A stretch of DNA of 64,000 nucleotides, from assembly GCF_003312875.1 (NCBI RefSeq), contig NZ_CP015163.1, forward strand, positions 3,472,001-3,536,000. Reading direction: 5' to 3'. How positions within the stretch are numbered: the first letter of the stretch is position 1; the number at the start of each line of letters is the position of its first letter. The notes beneath the pieces were generated by a model that worked only from the letters and a program-made list of their open reading frames with translations, did not search any database and was not told the origin of the DNA. Shown one piece after another: positions 20,047 to 27,483 of this stretch. This stretch comes from Amycolatopsis albispora. GTDB lineage: Bacteria > Actinomycetota > Actinomycetes > Mycobacteriales > Pseudonocardiaceae. The translations under genes were made by a program, and so were the position numbers.

Positions 20047-21083
20047 CAGGCCCTCCCCGCCAGTTCGCCGAGGCGGTGCGCGTGCCCGCCGAGGAAGCGC
20101 ACCAGGTCCTTGGCGGCGGCGGAATAGCGGTGCATCGGGTAGCTCGTGTCCACGCCGAGTCCGCCGTGGAGGTGGTGGCAGGCGCCCATCGCGAGCGGCA
20201 CCTGCTCGGTGGCCCAGTACGCGGCCACGTCGAGTTCGTCGTCGGCGTCACGGCCGGTCGCCAGCCGCCAGATCGCCGAGGTGGTGCTCAGGTGCACGGT
20301 CCGCGAGGCGATGTAGACGTCGGCGATCTGCTGGGCCACGGCCTGGAAGGTGGCCAGCGGCCTGCCGAACTGGACGCGCTCCCGCACGTGCTTCGTGGTC
20401 AGCTCCAGCGCGCCGGCGAGCAGCCCGTCGAGCGCGGCGAGCGTGCCCGCGAGCGCGAAGCGGTGCACGCCCTCGATCGTGCCGCCGAGCAGATTCCGTT
20501 CGTCCACCGGGGTTTCCGCGAAGGTCAGCCGGAATTCGGGGGTGTCACCCGAGCGGTACGACTCCTCGACGGTGACGCCGGGTGCGTTCGGGTCCACCAG
20601 GAACACCCCGGTGCCGACCGGCAGCGACGCGGGCACGAGCACACGCGTGGCTTCGGCGGCTCGGGGTACGGCGGTCTTGATGCCGTTGAGCAGCCAGCCG
20701 CCGTTCGCCTGCGACGCGGTCACCGCCGGTCGCAGCGGGAACGGCGCCGACGGCTCGTGCAGGGCGGCGGTGAGCACCTCGGTGCCGTCACCGACGCCGG
20801 GCAGGAAGGCCGCGCGCTGCTCGGGACTGCCGAAGGCTTCGAGCGGCAGCGCGCCCAGGGCGAGCGCGGGCCACGCGGGCACGTCGGCGGCGGCGCGGCC
20901 GATTTCGGTGAGCAGGGCGCAGACTTCGGTCACGCCGAGCCCGTCCCCGCCGAGTTCGGCGGGCAGCGCCAGTGCGAGCAGGCCCGCCTTGGCCAGCGCG
21001 GGCCAGGAATCGGCTTCACCACGCAGGATCTGCGCCGCCAGCTCGGTGACCGCGGCCTCGTGCGCACCGGGGGTGAAGTCCAC
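20046..21083 (-). CDS. chsE1: Acyl-CoA dehydrogenase ChsE1 (FadE28)
   Basis: 345-residue short acyl-CoA dehydrogenase chain, partner of ChsE2. The middle domain is reduced, and the C-terminal motif RVQFGRPLATFQAVAQQIAD near residue 238 is followed by GACHHLHGGLGVDTSYPMHR near 300. It starts at a GTG with a GGAGG 5 nt upstream. As first gene of the igr-like operon it is preceded, 38 nt upstream, by a perfect KstR motif. Mycobacterial homologues follow cyp125 and fadA5 divergently; here an AraC-type regulator gene lies there instead. Confidence 0.91.
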   Translation of the reverse strand: MDFTPGAHEAAVTELAAQILRGEADSWPALAKAGLLALALPAELGGDGLGVTEVCALLTEIGRAAADVPAWPALALGALPLEAFGSPEQRAAFLPGVGDGTEVLTAALHEPSAPFPLRPAVTASQANGGWLLNGIKTAVPRAAEATRVLVPASLPVGTGVFLVDPNAPGVTVEESYRSGDTPEFRLTFAETPVDERNLLGGTIEGVHRFALAGTLAALDGLLAGALELTTKHVRERVQFGRPLATFQAVAQQIADVYIASRTVHLSTTSAIWRLATGRDADDELDVAAYWATEQVPLAMGACHHLHGGLGVDTSYPMHRYSAAAKDLVRFLGGHAHRLGELAGRA

Positions 21084-21120
21084 TCAGGCCTCCTCGCCAG
21101 GATCCGGGCAGGGATCAAAC

Positions 21121-21134
21121 TGAAACCTGTTCTA
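21121..21134. promoter_or_regulatory. KstR operator of the chsE1-ltp2 operon
   Basis: TGAAACCTGTTCTA matches TnnAACnnGTTnnA at all 8 fixed positions. It lies between the end of the AraC-type gene (stop at 21138) and the chsE1 GTG at 21083, so it acts on the igr-like operon. Confidence 0.82.
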
Positions 21135-21137
21135 GTT

Positions 21138-22130
21138 TTAGCCCGGATCCGGCGTGACGGCAAGCCCTCCCCGGAAGGTCGTGCGGTAACTGCTCGGCGA
21201 AACCCCCAGCGTGGCCTGCAGGTGCTGACGCAGGGAGGAGGCCGTGCCGAAGCCGGATTCCTCGGCGACGCGGTCCACCGGGAGGTCGGTTTCCTCCAGC
21301 AGGCGGCGCGCCCGCTCGACGCGCTGCTGAGTGAGCCAGCGCGCCGGGGACATGCCGACCTCGTCGCTGAACCGCCGGGTGAAGGTGCGCACGCTCATCG
21401 ACGCCTGCTTCGCCAGGTCGTTCCGGGTGATCGGGCGGTCGAGGTGCGCCAGCGCCCAGGCTCGCGCGGCGCTGGTCGACGAAGTGCGTTCCTCCGGCAC
21501 CGGGAGCGAGATGTACTGGGCCTGGCCGCCCTCGCGGTGCGGCGGCACGACGGTGGTCTTCGCCACTTCGGTGGCCACGGCGACACCGTGGTCGCGGCGG
21601 ATCATGTGCAAGCAGAGGTCGATCCCGGCGGCCTCGCCCGCCGAGGTGAGCACGTCGCCGTTGTCGGTGTAGAGCACGTCCGGATCGAGATCGACCCGAG
21701 GGTAGAGGCGGCGGAAGTCGGCGGCCGACTTCCAGTGCGTGGTCGCGCGCCTGCCGTCGAGCAGTCCCGCGGCGGCGAGCACGAAGGCACCGGTGCAGAT
21801 CGACGCGATGCGGGCCCCCGGCCGGATCCGGGCGAACGCGGCGGCCAGGTCGTCGGGCAGGCGCCCCTCGGTCTCCGTCGCGTCCGGCTCGTGAGAGGCG
21901 AGGACCAGCACGGTGTCGGCGCGGTCCAGCACCTCCGGCCCGGCGGCCACGTGGATCGGGAAGTCGGCGTCGGTGCGGACCTCGCCGGGGGTGAGTGCGC
22001 AGGTCACGACCTCGTAGAGCGGTTCGCCGTCCGGGGTGGCGGCGCGGCCGAACATCTGGTGCACGATGCCCAGCTCGAGCGGCATCACCCCATGCCGAAC
22101 CAACGCGGCGACGACGGTCGTGGCGGTCAT
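21138..22130 (-). CDS. GlxA-type AraC-family regulator with DJ-1/PfpI domain
   Basis: 330-residue transcription factor: an N-terminal class I glutamine-amidotransferase/DJ-1-like sensor domain (ASICTGAFVLAAAGLLDGRRATTHW near residue 110, shown in part) and a C-terminal pair of AraC helix-turn-helix motifs (NDLAKQASMSVRTFTRRFSDEVG, then AEESGFGTASSLRQHLQATLG). The ligand is unknown. The ATG at 22130 gives the family N-terminus; a second in-frame ATG at 22148 is possible. It is divergent from a quinone reductase gene 71 bp away, which may be its target. It lies within the steroid island but carries no KstR site of its own. Confidence 0.85.
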   Translation of the reverse strand: MTATTVVAALVRHGVMPLELGIVHQMFGRAATPDGEPLYEVVTCALTPGEVRTDADFPIHVAAGPEVLDRADTVLVLASHEPDATETEGRLPDDLAAAFARIRPGARIASICTGAFVLAAAGLLDGRRATTHWKSAADFRRLYPRVDLDPDVLYTDNGDVLTSAGEAAGIDLCLHMIRRDHGVAVATEVAKTTVVPPHREGGQAQYISLPVPEERTSSTSAARAWALAHLDRPITRNDLAKQASMSVRTFTRRFSDEVGMSPARWLTQQRVERARRLLEETDLPVDRVAEESGFGTASSLRQHLQATLGVSPSSYRTTFRGGLAVTPDPG

Positions 22131-22201
22131 GGCCCAATTCTGGCACATGTTGTCCTTTGGGCCACTCGTGTGCGGGCTGCCTGGGCAGCAGGGTGGGGAT
22201 C

Positions 22202-22981
22202 ATGAACGTGCTTTGGGTTTTTGCGCATCCGGAACAGGCTTCGCTCAGCGGTGTGCTGCGTGACGAGGGCGTGCGGGCGCTGACGGAGGCCGGGCATGCG
22301 GTCCGGATGTCGGATTTGTACGCGATGAAGTGGAAGGCCGTGGTCGACCGGGACGACTTCCCGGAGGAGACGTCGCCCCGGCTGGAGGTCGCCTCGGCTT
22401 CGCGCCGGGCCTACGACGCGGGCACGCTGAGCGCCGACATCCGCGCCGAGCACGAGAAGCTCGACTGGGCCGACACGGTCGTGTTGCAGTTCCCGCTGTG
22501 GTGGTACGGCATGCCGGCGATCCTCAAGGGCTGGGTGGACCGGGTTTTTGTGAAGGGTTTCGCGTACGGCGTGACCGATCCGTCGGACGGGCGGACGCTG
22601 CGGTACGGGGAAGGCATGCTGGCCGGGAAGCGGGCGCTGGTGGTGCTGACCGCGGGCAGCCGGGAGCCCGCCTTCGGGCCGCGGGGGATCAACGGGCAGC
22701 TGGACCTGGCTTTGTTCCCGCTCCTGCACGGCACGCTTTGGTACACCGGGATGAGCGTGCTGCCCCCGGTGGCGATTTATGGCGCGGACCGGATGAGCGC
22801 GGAGGCACTGGACGCCGCCGCTTCGCTGGTGCGCTCGAAAGTGCTCTCGGCCGCCACGGACCGCCCCCTGCCCTACCGCCACCAAAACCACGGCGACTAC
22901 GACGGGGACCTGGTACTACGCCCGGCCCACGCCCCGGGGGAAACGGGCCTGGCCATCCACTACCGAGCTGGGGATCGGTAG
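22202..22981 (+). CDS. NAD(P)H:quinone oxidoreductase, flavodoxin-like
   Basis: 259-residue FMN/FAD-binding NAD(P)H dehydrogenase of the MdaB/NQO1 group. The start MNVLWVFAHPEQASLSGVL is the typical first strand and phosphate loop. DTVVLQFPLWWYGMPAILKGW near residue 95 is the family fingerprint (split at the 20-residue limit: DTVVLQFPLWWYGMPAIL, then KGWVDRVF). The ATG follows GGGTGGGG. It is probably a two-electron quinone reductase in the cytosol, controlled by the divergent AraC-type protein. Its stop is followed within 5 bp by an intergenic palindrome that has been split by an IS110 element. Confidence 0.85.
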   Translation: MNVLWVFAHPEQASLSGVLRDEGVRALTEAGHAVRMSDLYAMKWKAVVDRDDFPEETSPRLEVASASRRAYDAGTLSADIRAEHEKLDWADTVVLQFPLWWYGMPAILKGWVDRVFVKGFAYGVTDPSDGRTLRYGEGMLAGKRALVVLTAGSREPAFGPRGINGQLDLALFPLLHGTLWYTGMSVLPPVAIYGADRMSAEALDAAASLVRSKVLSAATDRPLPYRHQNHGDYDGDLVLRPAHAPGETGLAIHYRAGDR

Positions 22982-22985
22982 GCCG

Positions 22986-23025
22986 ATGTCACGAATGTGG
23001 CTTTCGAGACGTTTGGCGTCTCGAA
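22986..23025. repeat. Intergenic palindrome, copy 2 (split by IS110 element)
   Basis: The first arm runs 22986-23011 and contains GAATGTGGCTTTC; the inner partner CGTCTCGAA lies at 23017-23025 after a 5-nt loop. The outer partner TTCGTGACAT is found at 24321-24330, on the other side of the IS110 element. Joining 23025-23032 to 24321 restores a palindrome whose middle reads GAATGAAGCTTTCG. Confidence 0.8.
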
Positions 23026-23038
23026 TGAAGCTTCTATG

Positions 23039-24061
23039 TCAAGTGAGGTCGGTGGTGAGTGCTCGGTAGATGGTGTTGGCGAGGTGGCGTTTGAGGGCGC
23101 GGAGGGCGGCTTTGGTGGTGGCGTGGGGGTGGTGTTTGGTCCAGTTGTCGCGGTAGGTGCGGGCGGGTGGGTGGTGGGTGAGTTGGGTGATGGCGATGCG
23201 GTGGAGGCAGGTGTTGAGTTGGCGGTTGCCGCCGCGGTTGAGGCGGTAGTGGGGTTTGTTGGCTGTCCAGGTGGGGATGGGTGCGGTGCCGGTGTGCATG
23301 GCGTAGGCGGCGGGTGAGCGGAAGCGGGTGATGCCGGCGGTTTCGCCGATGATTTTCGCGGCGAGGACGGTGCTGACGCCGGTGATGGCCAGCAGGGTGG
23401 GGGCCAGGGGCTGGACTCGGGTGCGGAGTTGGTGTTCGAGCTGGGTGATCTGCTGGGTCAGGGTGGTGATCTCGGTGAGCAGGTCCAGGGCGAGGTCGCG
23501 GCGGACGCTGGCGGGCAGGGTGGACAGGGCGGTGGTGAGGGTGTGCTGGGCGCGGGGCCCGGTCAGGCGGGGGTGGGTCTGGTCCAGGGCGGGGTCGAGG
23601 TCGTGCAGGTGCCAGCGCAGTTGGTTGATGCTGGCGGTGCGGCGGTTGACCAGGTGTTCGCGCCGGTCGGAGAGCAGGCGCAGGTCCAGGGCGGTCTGGT
23701 CCAGGTGTGCGGTGGGCAGGTCGGGTTCGCGCAGGGCGGCGCGGGCGATGGCCAGGGCGTCGATCGGGTCGGATTTACCGCGGGTGCGGGCGCTGGCGCG
23801 GCAGGCGGCCATCAGTTTGGGTGGGACCCAGACCACGGTGGCGCCGGTGCCGATCAGGGTGCGGACCAGTCGCCCGGCCACGCCGCGGCCGTCTTCGACC
23901 GCCCAGCGCGGCCCGGTGCCGAACTGGGTGGCCCAGGACCGCAGCCGCAGCAGCCCGTCGGGGTCGGCGGTCACGGTTTTCTGCCCCAGGCGGCGGCCGG
24001 TCTGATCGACCGCGACCGCGGTGTGGCTGGACTTGTGCGGATCGATGCCAATGACCACCAT
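23039..24061 (-). CDS. IS110-family DEDD transposase (bridge-RNA recombinase class)
   Basis: 340-residue transposase with an N-terminal RuvC-like DEDD domain (VVIGIDPHKSSHTAVAVD at the start, AVEDGRGVAGRLV near residue 57, TRGKSDPIDALAIARA near 95) and a C-terminal Tnp_20 domain (ITGVSTVLAAKIIGETAG near 230, followed by AYAMHTGTAPIPTWT), where the nucleophilic serine is expected. A coiled-coil segment lies between them (TLTQQITQLEHQLRTRVQPL). The ATG at 24061 begins at the universal MVVIGIDPHK. All catalytic acids are present, so it looks active. The stop codon lies only about 8 bp from the element end. Confidence 0.93.
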   Translation of the reverse strand: MVVIGIDPHKSSHTAVAVDQTGRRLGQKTVTADPDGLLRLRSWATQFGTGPRWAVEDGRGVAGRLVRTLIGTGATVVWVPPKLMAACRASARTRGKSDPIDALAIARAALREPDLPTAHLDQTALDLRLLSDRREHLVNRRTASINQLRWHLHDLDPALDQTHPRLTGPRAQHTLTTALSTLPASVRRDLALDLLTEITTLTQQITQLEHQLRTRVQPLAPTLLAITGVSTVLAAKIIGETAGITRFRSPAAYAMHTGTAPIPTWTANKPHYRLNRGGNRQLNTCLHRIAITQLTHHPPARTYRDNWTKHHPHATTKAALRALKRHLANTIYRALTTDLT

Positions 24062-24107
24062 GGACACCGCGTGTGTTCCTTCCCTAGCCGGAGAACATGC
24101 GTCTTTT

Positions 24108-24264
24108 CCGGGCCGGGCTGGTCGGACACACCTCAGTCGAGGTTGATGGCGTATGCCCACGCTTCTATCAAGTCAGGCCAGCCAGGCCCGGACCTTGATC
24201 ACGCTGGACAATTCGTTCGCAAGCCAGCAACGGCAGTGGCTTTCAGAGTCACCACGCGATCAAG
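24108..24264 (-). ncRNA. Predicted bridge RNA of the IS110 element
   Basis: In transposase orientation two stem-loops follow each other, 2 nt apart. The first is closed by 7 bp (24194-24200 with 24258-24264) and has a 57-nt loop; the second is closed by 14 bp with one mismatch (24108-24121 with 24178-24191) and has a 56-nt loop. The first loop holds GAAAGC (from 24236-24244), identical to the left target flank plus core, and a 7-of-9 match (24211-24219) to the right flank. The second loop holds a near copy of the element's right end (24161-24173, GCTTCTAT plus CAAGT) and CTCAGT of its left end (24132-24137). This is the order target-loop then donor-loop known for IS621. RNA ends are not determined. 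Confidence 0.6.
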
Positions 24265-24526
24265 ACCGGACCCTAACCGCCCACCACGAGCGGCCACACC
24301 AACCCTGACACTGAGTGGCTTTCGTGACATCGGAGCTAGGCCTCGGCTGCACGGAGCACTGCGACCGGCGAGGCAGGCACAGATCGGCTGTGTGGGCGTG
24401 GGCTCGCGAGCCTGTGGGGCTTAGGCGTCGGAGACCGAGTGTCAACGTCGGGGGCGGGGGTGCGCCGCGCGACGGGAGTGCGCAAAGCGCGCGGGTGCGT
24501 ACGAAGCGGCGGGCTTGGCGCGGCGA

Positions 24527-24876
24527 GATGTGCATGCGAGGTGCGCGAGGCAACGAGGCGCGTCAGGCAAGCTAGGCAGGCAGGTGAGATAGGGCACGCG
24601 GGGCGGGCCGGACTGGGTGCGCCACGTGAGTTGCGTCAGGCAACGAGGCGGTCCGGCGAGGCGCGTCAGGCAGCGAGGCGCGTCAGGCGAGATGGGCAAG
24701 CAGGCAAAGCGGGCCAGGCGAGGTGGGGCAAGCGAGCTGCGCCAGGTGAGGCGGATCAGGTGACGTGAGGCAGGTGGCGCGTCGGGCAGCGAGGTGAGTC
24801 AGGCACGCGAGGTGGGCCAAGCGAGGTGGGCCAGGCGAAGTGGGTCAGGCGGGTGAAGCGGGTCAGGAGAAGTGGG
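24527..24876. repeat. Purine-rich degenerate tandem repeat, non-coding
   Basis: About 350 bp made of short variants of GCGTCAGGC, GCAACGAGGC and, towards the right, a 14-bp unit GCGAGGTGGGCCAG repeated with changes (about 24815-24890). The plus strand is strikingly poor in pyrimidine runs and rich in G. It lies between the IS110 element and the 3' end of the SNF2 gene, running into its stop codon. A 109-codon plus-strand frame here encodes only arginine/alanine/glutamine-rich repeats without ribosome-binding site and is taken as chance. The stretch 24321-24526 shows no gene. Confidence 0.65.
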
Positions 24877-27453
24877 TCAGGGGAGGTGCACCAGTGCCGC
24901 CAGCTCTGCATCGGTCAGGGAGGTTAGCCAGTCTTCGCCGGTGCCCAGGATGGAGTCGGTGAGGGCGCGTTTGCGGGCGAGCAGGGTGGCCACGCGTTCT
25001 TCGACGGTGCCTTCGGTGATCAGCCGGTGGACCTGGACGGGGCGGTCCTGGCCGATGCGGTGGGCGCGGTCGGTGGCCTGGTCTTCCACGGCCGGATTCC
25101 ACCACCGGTCGTAGTGGATGACCTGCGTGGCCCTGGTCAGGTTCAGCCCGACCCCACCCGCCTTCAGCGACAGCAGGAAAACCGGCACCTCCCCCGCCTG
25201 GAACCGGCGCACCATGCGGTCCCGCTCCCCGACCGGCACCGAACCCGACAGCAGCTGCACCGGCAACCCCCGCTCCCGCAGCCAGCCCTCCAGCAACCGG
25301 CACATCGCCACGTACTGGCTGAACACCAGCACCTGCTCCCCCGCCTCCAGCATCACGGTCAGCAACTCGTCGAAGGCGGCCAGCTTGCCCGACCGCCCAT
25401 CGAGTGCCCCCGGCTCCTTCAGATACTGCGCCGGGTGGTTGCAGATCTGCTTCAGCTCGGTCAGCAGCTTGAGCACCTGCGCCCGCCGCGTGATGCCGGT
25501 GCTCTGCTGGATCGCGGCCAGGTTCTCCCGCACCACCGCCTCGTACAGCGTGACCTGCTCGCGGGTCAGCGGCACAAACAGGTCACTCTCGGTTTTGGCG
25601 GGCAGCTCCGGCGCGATGTCCGGGTCGGTCTTGCGCCGCCGCAGCAGGAATGGTCGCACCAGCGCGGCCAGTTGGTCGGTGCGTGACTGGTCGGCGTGCC
25701 GTTCGATGGGACGGGCGTAGCGCTGCCGGAACTGCTCGGCGTTCCCCAGCAGCCCCGGCGTGGTCCAGTCCAAAATGGACCAAAGATCGGCCAGCCGGTT
25801 CTCCATCGGCGTGCCGGTCAGCGCGACGCGTGCCGACGACGGCAGCCGGCGCAACTCCCGCGCGGTCTTCGACAACGCGTTCTTCACCTGCTGCGCCTCG
25901 TCGGCGGCGATCAGTCCCCAGTCCACTGTGGCCAGTGCCTGGCGATCACGCAGCAGCACGCCGTAGGTGGCCAGCACCACCTCGTCCTCGGCGAGACCAC
26001 CGAGGCTGCGGCGGCCACCGTGGAACCGGCGCACCGGCACCGAAGGCGCGAACCGCGCGAACTCCCGCTCCCAGTTGCCCAGCAGCGAAGCCGGGCACAG
26101 GACCAGCGTCGGCCCATCACCGCGGCGGTGCAGGTGCAGCGCGATCAGCTGGATCGTCTTGCCCAGCCCCATGTCGTCGGCGAGGCAGCCGCCCACGCCG
26201 AGTTCCGTCATCCGCGCCAGCCACGCCAGCCCGCGCAGCTGGTACGGGCGGAGCTTGCCGTGCAACCCCGGCGGCGGCCCCACCTCGGCCTCTGGCGCTT
26301 CACGGAGGCGGGTGAGCAGGCCGGTGAGCACCGACGGCGGCACGAACTCGCATTCTTCACCGTCCACTTCGACCGAACCGGCGAGCGCGGCGGCCACCGC
26401 CTCCGCCTCGCTCATCGGCGACCGCGCCGCGCGCAACCTGGCCAGCAGCAGCGAATCCGCCCGGACCCACTGCCCGCGCAACCGCACCAGCGGCCGTTTC
26501 GCCTCGGCCAGCGCGGCCACCTCGTCGTCGGTCAGTTCCTCGTTCCCGATGCTGACCTGCCAGCGGAAAGCCAGCATCCGGCTCAACGTGAGCTGCGGCG
26601 GCGAATCCGACGGCACGCGCACCGACGCCCGGACCCGCGGCAGTCCGTCGAACAGGTCCTTCGGCCACAGCACCTCGATGCCCGCCGCGCTCAGTCGCGA
26701 CCCGCCACCCCGCAACAGCTCCGCGACCTCGTGATCCGCCAGCTCGACCACCCCGCCCACCGCCCGCGCCAACGGCGGCCACACGACCGCTCCACGCCGC
26801 AACGCGAGCGCCAGCCGCACCTGGACGTGCTCGCCGAACTGCGCGCGCACCACCTCCGGCGCGTCCGCGAGGTCGGCCACGTCGAGCACCAGGCCCGGAT
26901 CACTCGCACTGCGCACCGCGAGCACCCCGGCAAAACACTCGTCGCCGAGGTCCACGCGCAGCACCAGGCGCACGGACTCGTTCTCCGCGAGCAGATCGGC
27001 GATCGCGTCCCAGACCGCCCGCACCAGCGACTCCGGCGAATGCAGCCGGACGCGTTTCAGCCCGGACAACGGCAGCGCGAGCGCCTCCGGCGGCAGCGCG
27101 CCGGCCAGCTCGGTCAGGCGCAGCGCGTCGTCCACTTCGAGCGGGCCCGCTCGCCAGCTCGCGCCGTCCGGCTCGATCCGGCCGCGCGCGACCAGGCTCA
27201 GCCCCGCCGCCACCACCTCCGCCCAGGCGCTGATGGTGGCGCTGGCGTGCTCACCGGCGGCGAGCAGCACGCGGACCGCCTCGGCGACGGGCAGCACCGA
27301 AGCGGCCACCTGGGTGCGGCGGTAGGCCTGTTCCCTGGGCAGGACCAGGTCGATCGGCGTGTCACCGCCGCCGTGCCCCCACAGGGCGAGCACACCGTCG
27401 CGAGGTGGGTCGGACGGCACAAAGAGGGCTTGGGTTCCGGGAGCCAGCTCCAT
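24877..27453 (-). CDS. SNF2-family DEAD/H helicase-like ATPase
   Basis: 858-residue SWI2/SNF2 ATPase of the bacterial HelZ/RapA-like type. The N-terminal half (about 1-390) is the SNF2-associated domain seen in actinobacterial homologues. The ATPase core has Walker A DDMGLGKT near residue 425, DEAQ as motif II near 510, ALTGTPMENRLADLWSILDW near 540, and the C-terminal helicase domain with VFSQY, GVGLNLTRATQVIHYDRWWN (written within limit) and QATDRAHRIGQ near 810. Such proteins translocate on dsDNA and remodel protein-DNA or polymerase complexes. The ATG at 27453 is preferred to an in-frame start at 27483. The SWIM-domain partner often encoded beside it is not here. Confidence 0.87.
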   Translation of the reverse strand: MELAPGTQALFVPSDPPRDGVLALWGHGGGDTPIDLVLPREQAYRRTQVAASVLPVAEAVRVLLAAGEHASATISAWAEVVAAGLSLVARGRIEPDGASWRAGPLEVDDALRLTELAGALPPEALALPLSGLKRVRLHSPESLVRAVWDAIADLLAENESVRLVLRVDLGDECFAGVLAVRSASDPGLVLDVADLADAPEVVRAQFGEHVQVRLALALRRGAVVWPPLARAVGGVVELADHEVAELLRGGGSRLSAAGIEVLWPKDLFDGLPRVRASVRVPSDSPPQLTLSRMLAFRWQVSIGNEELTDDEVAALAEAKRPLVRLRGQWVRADSLLLARLRAARSPMSEAEAVAAALAGSVEVDGEECEFVPPSVLTGLLTRLREAPEAEVGPPPGLHGKLRPYQLRGLAWLARMTELGVGGCLADDMGLGKTIQLIALHLHRRGDGPTLVLCPASLLGNWEREFARFAPSVPVRRFHGGRRSLGGLAEDEVVLATYGVLLRDRQALATVDWGLIAADEAQQVKNALSKTARELRRLPSSARVALTGTPMENRLADLWSILDWTTPGLLGNAEQFRQRYARPIERHADQSRTDQLAALVRPFLLRRRKTDPDIAPELPAKTESDLFVPLTREQVTLYEAVVRENLAAIQQSTGITRRAQVLKLLTELKQICNHPAQYLKEPGALDGRSGKLAAFDELLTVMLEAGEQVLVFSQYVAMCRLLEGWLRERGLPVQLLSGSVPVGERDRMVRRFQAGEVPVFLLSLKAGGVGLNLTRATQVIHYDRWWNPAVEDQATDRAHRIGQDRPVQVHRLITEGTVEERVATLLARKRALTDSILGTGEDWLTSLTDAELAALVHLP

Positions 27454-27483
27454 GGCGGTCACCGTAGGACGCGCCCCCGACAA

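Larger units (their letters stand above)
23030..24320 (-). mobile_element. IS110-family insertion sequence
   Basis: Element of about 1.29 kb with no terminal inverted repeats, one DEDD transposase gene, a non-coding region of about 255 bp upstream of it and fewer than 10 bp downstream, the layout of the IS110 (not IS1111) branch. Both ends carry GCT on the plus strand (23030-23032 and 24318-24320), so the exchanged dinucleotide lies within GCT. The restored target is the second arm of an intergenic palindrome (GAATGAAGCTTTCG). The insertion lies just after the quinone reductase gene and disrupts no coding sequence. Confidence 0.85.

Noticed and set aside
24439..24768. 109-codon frame with RQAxR repeats
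   Set aside because: Product of the purine-rich degenerate repeat; no ribosome-binding site, composition unlike neighbours.
24527..24890. Possible CRISPR array
   Set aside because: Units are short, degenerate and without regular unique spacers; no cas genes nearby.
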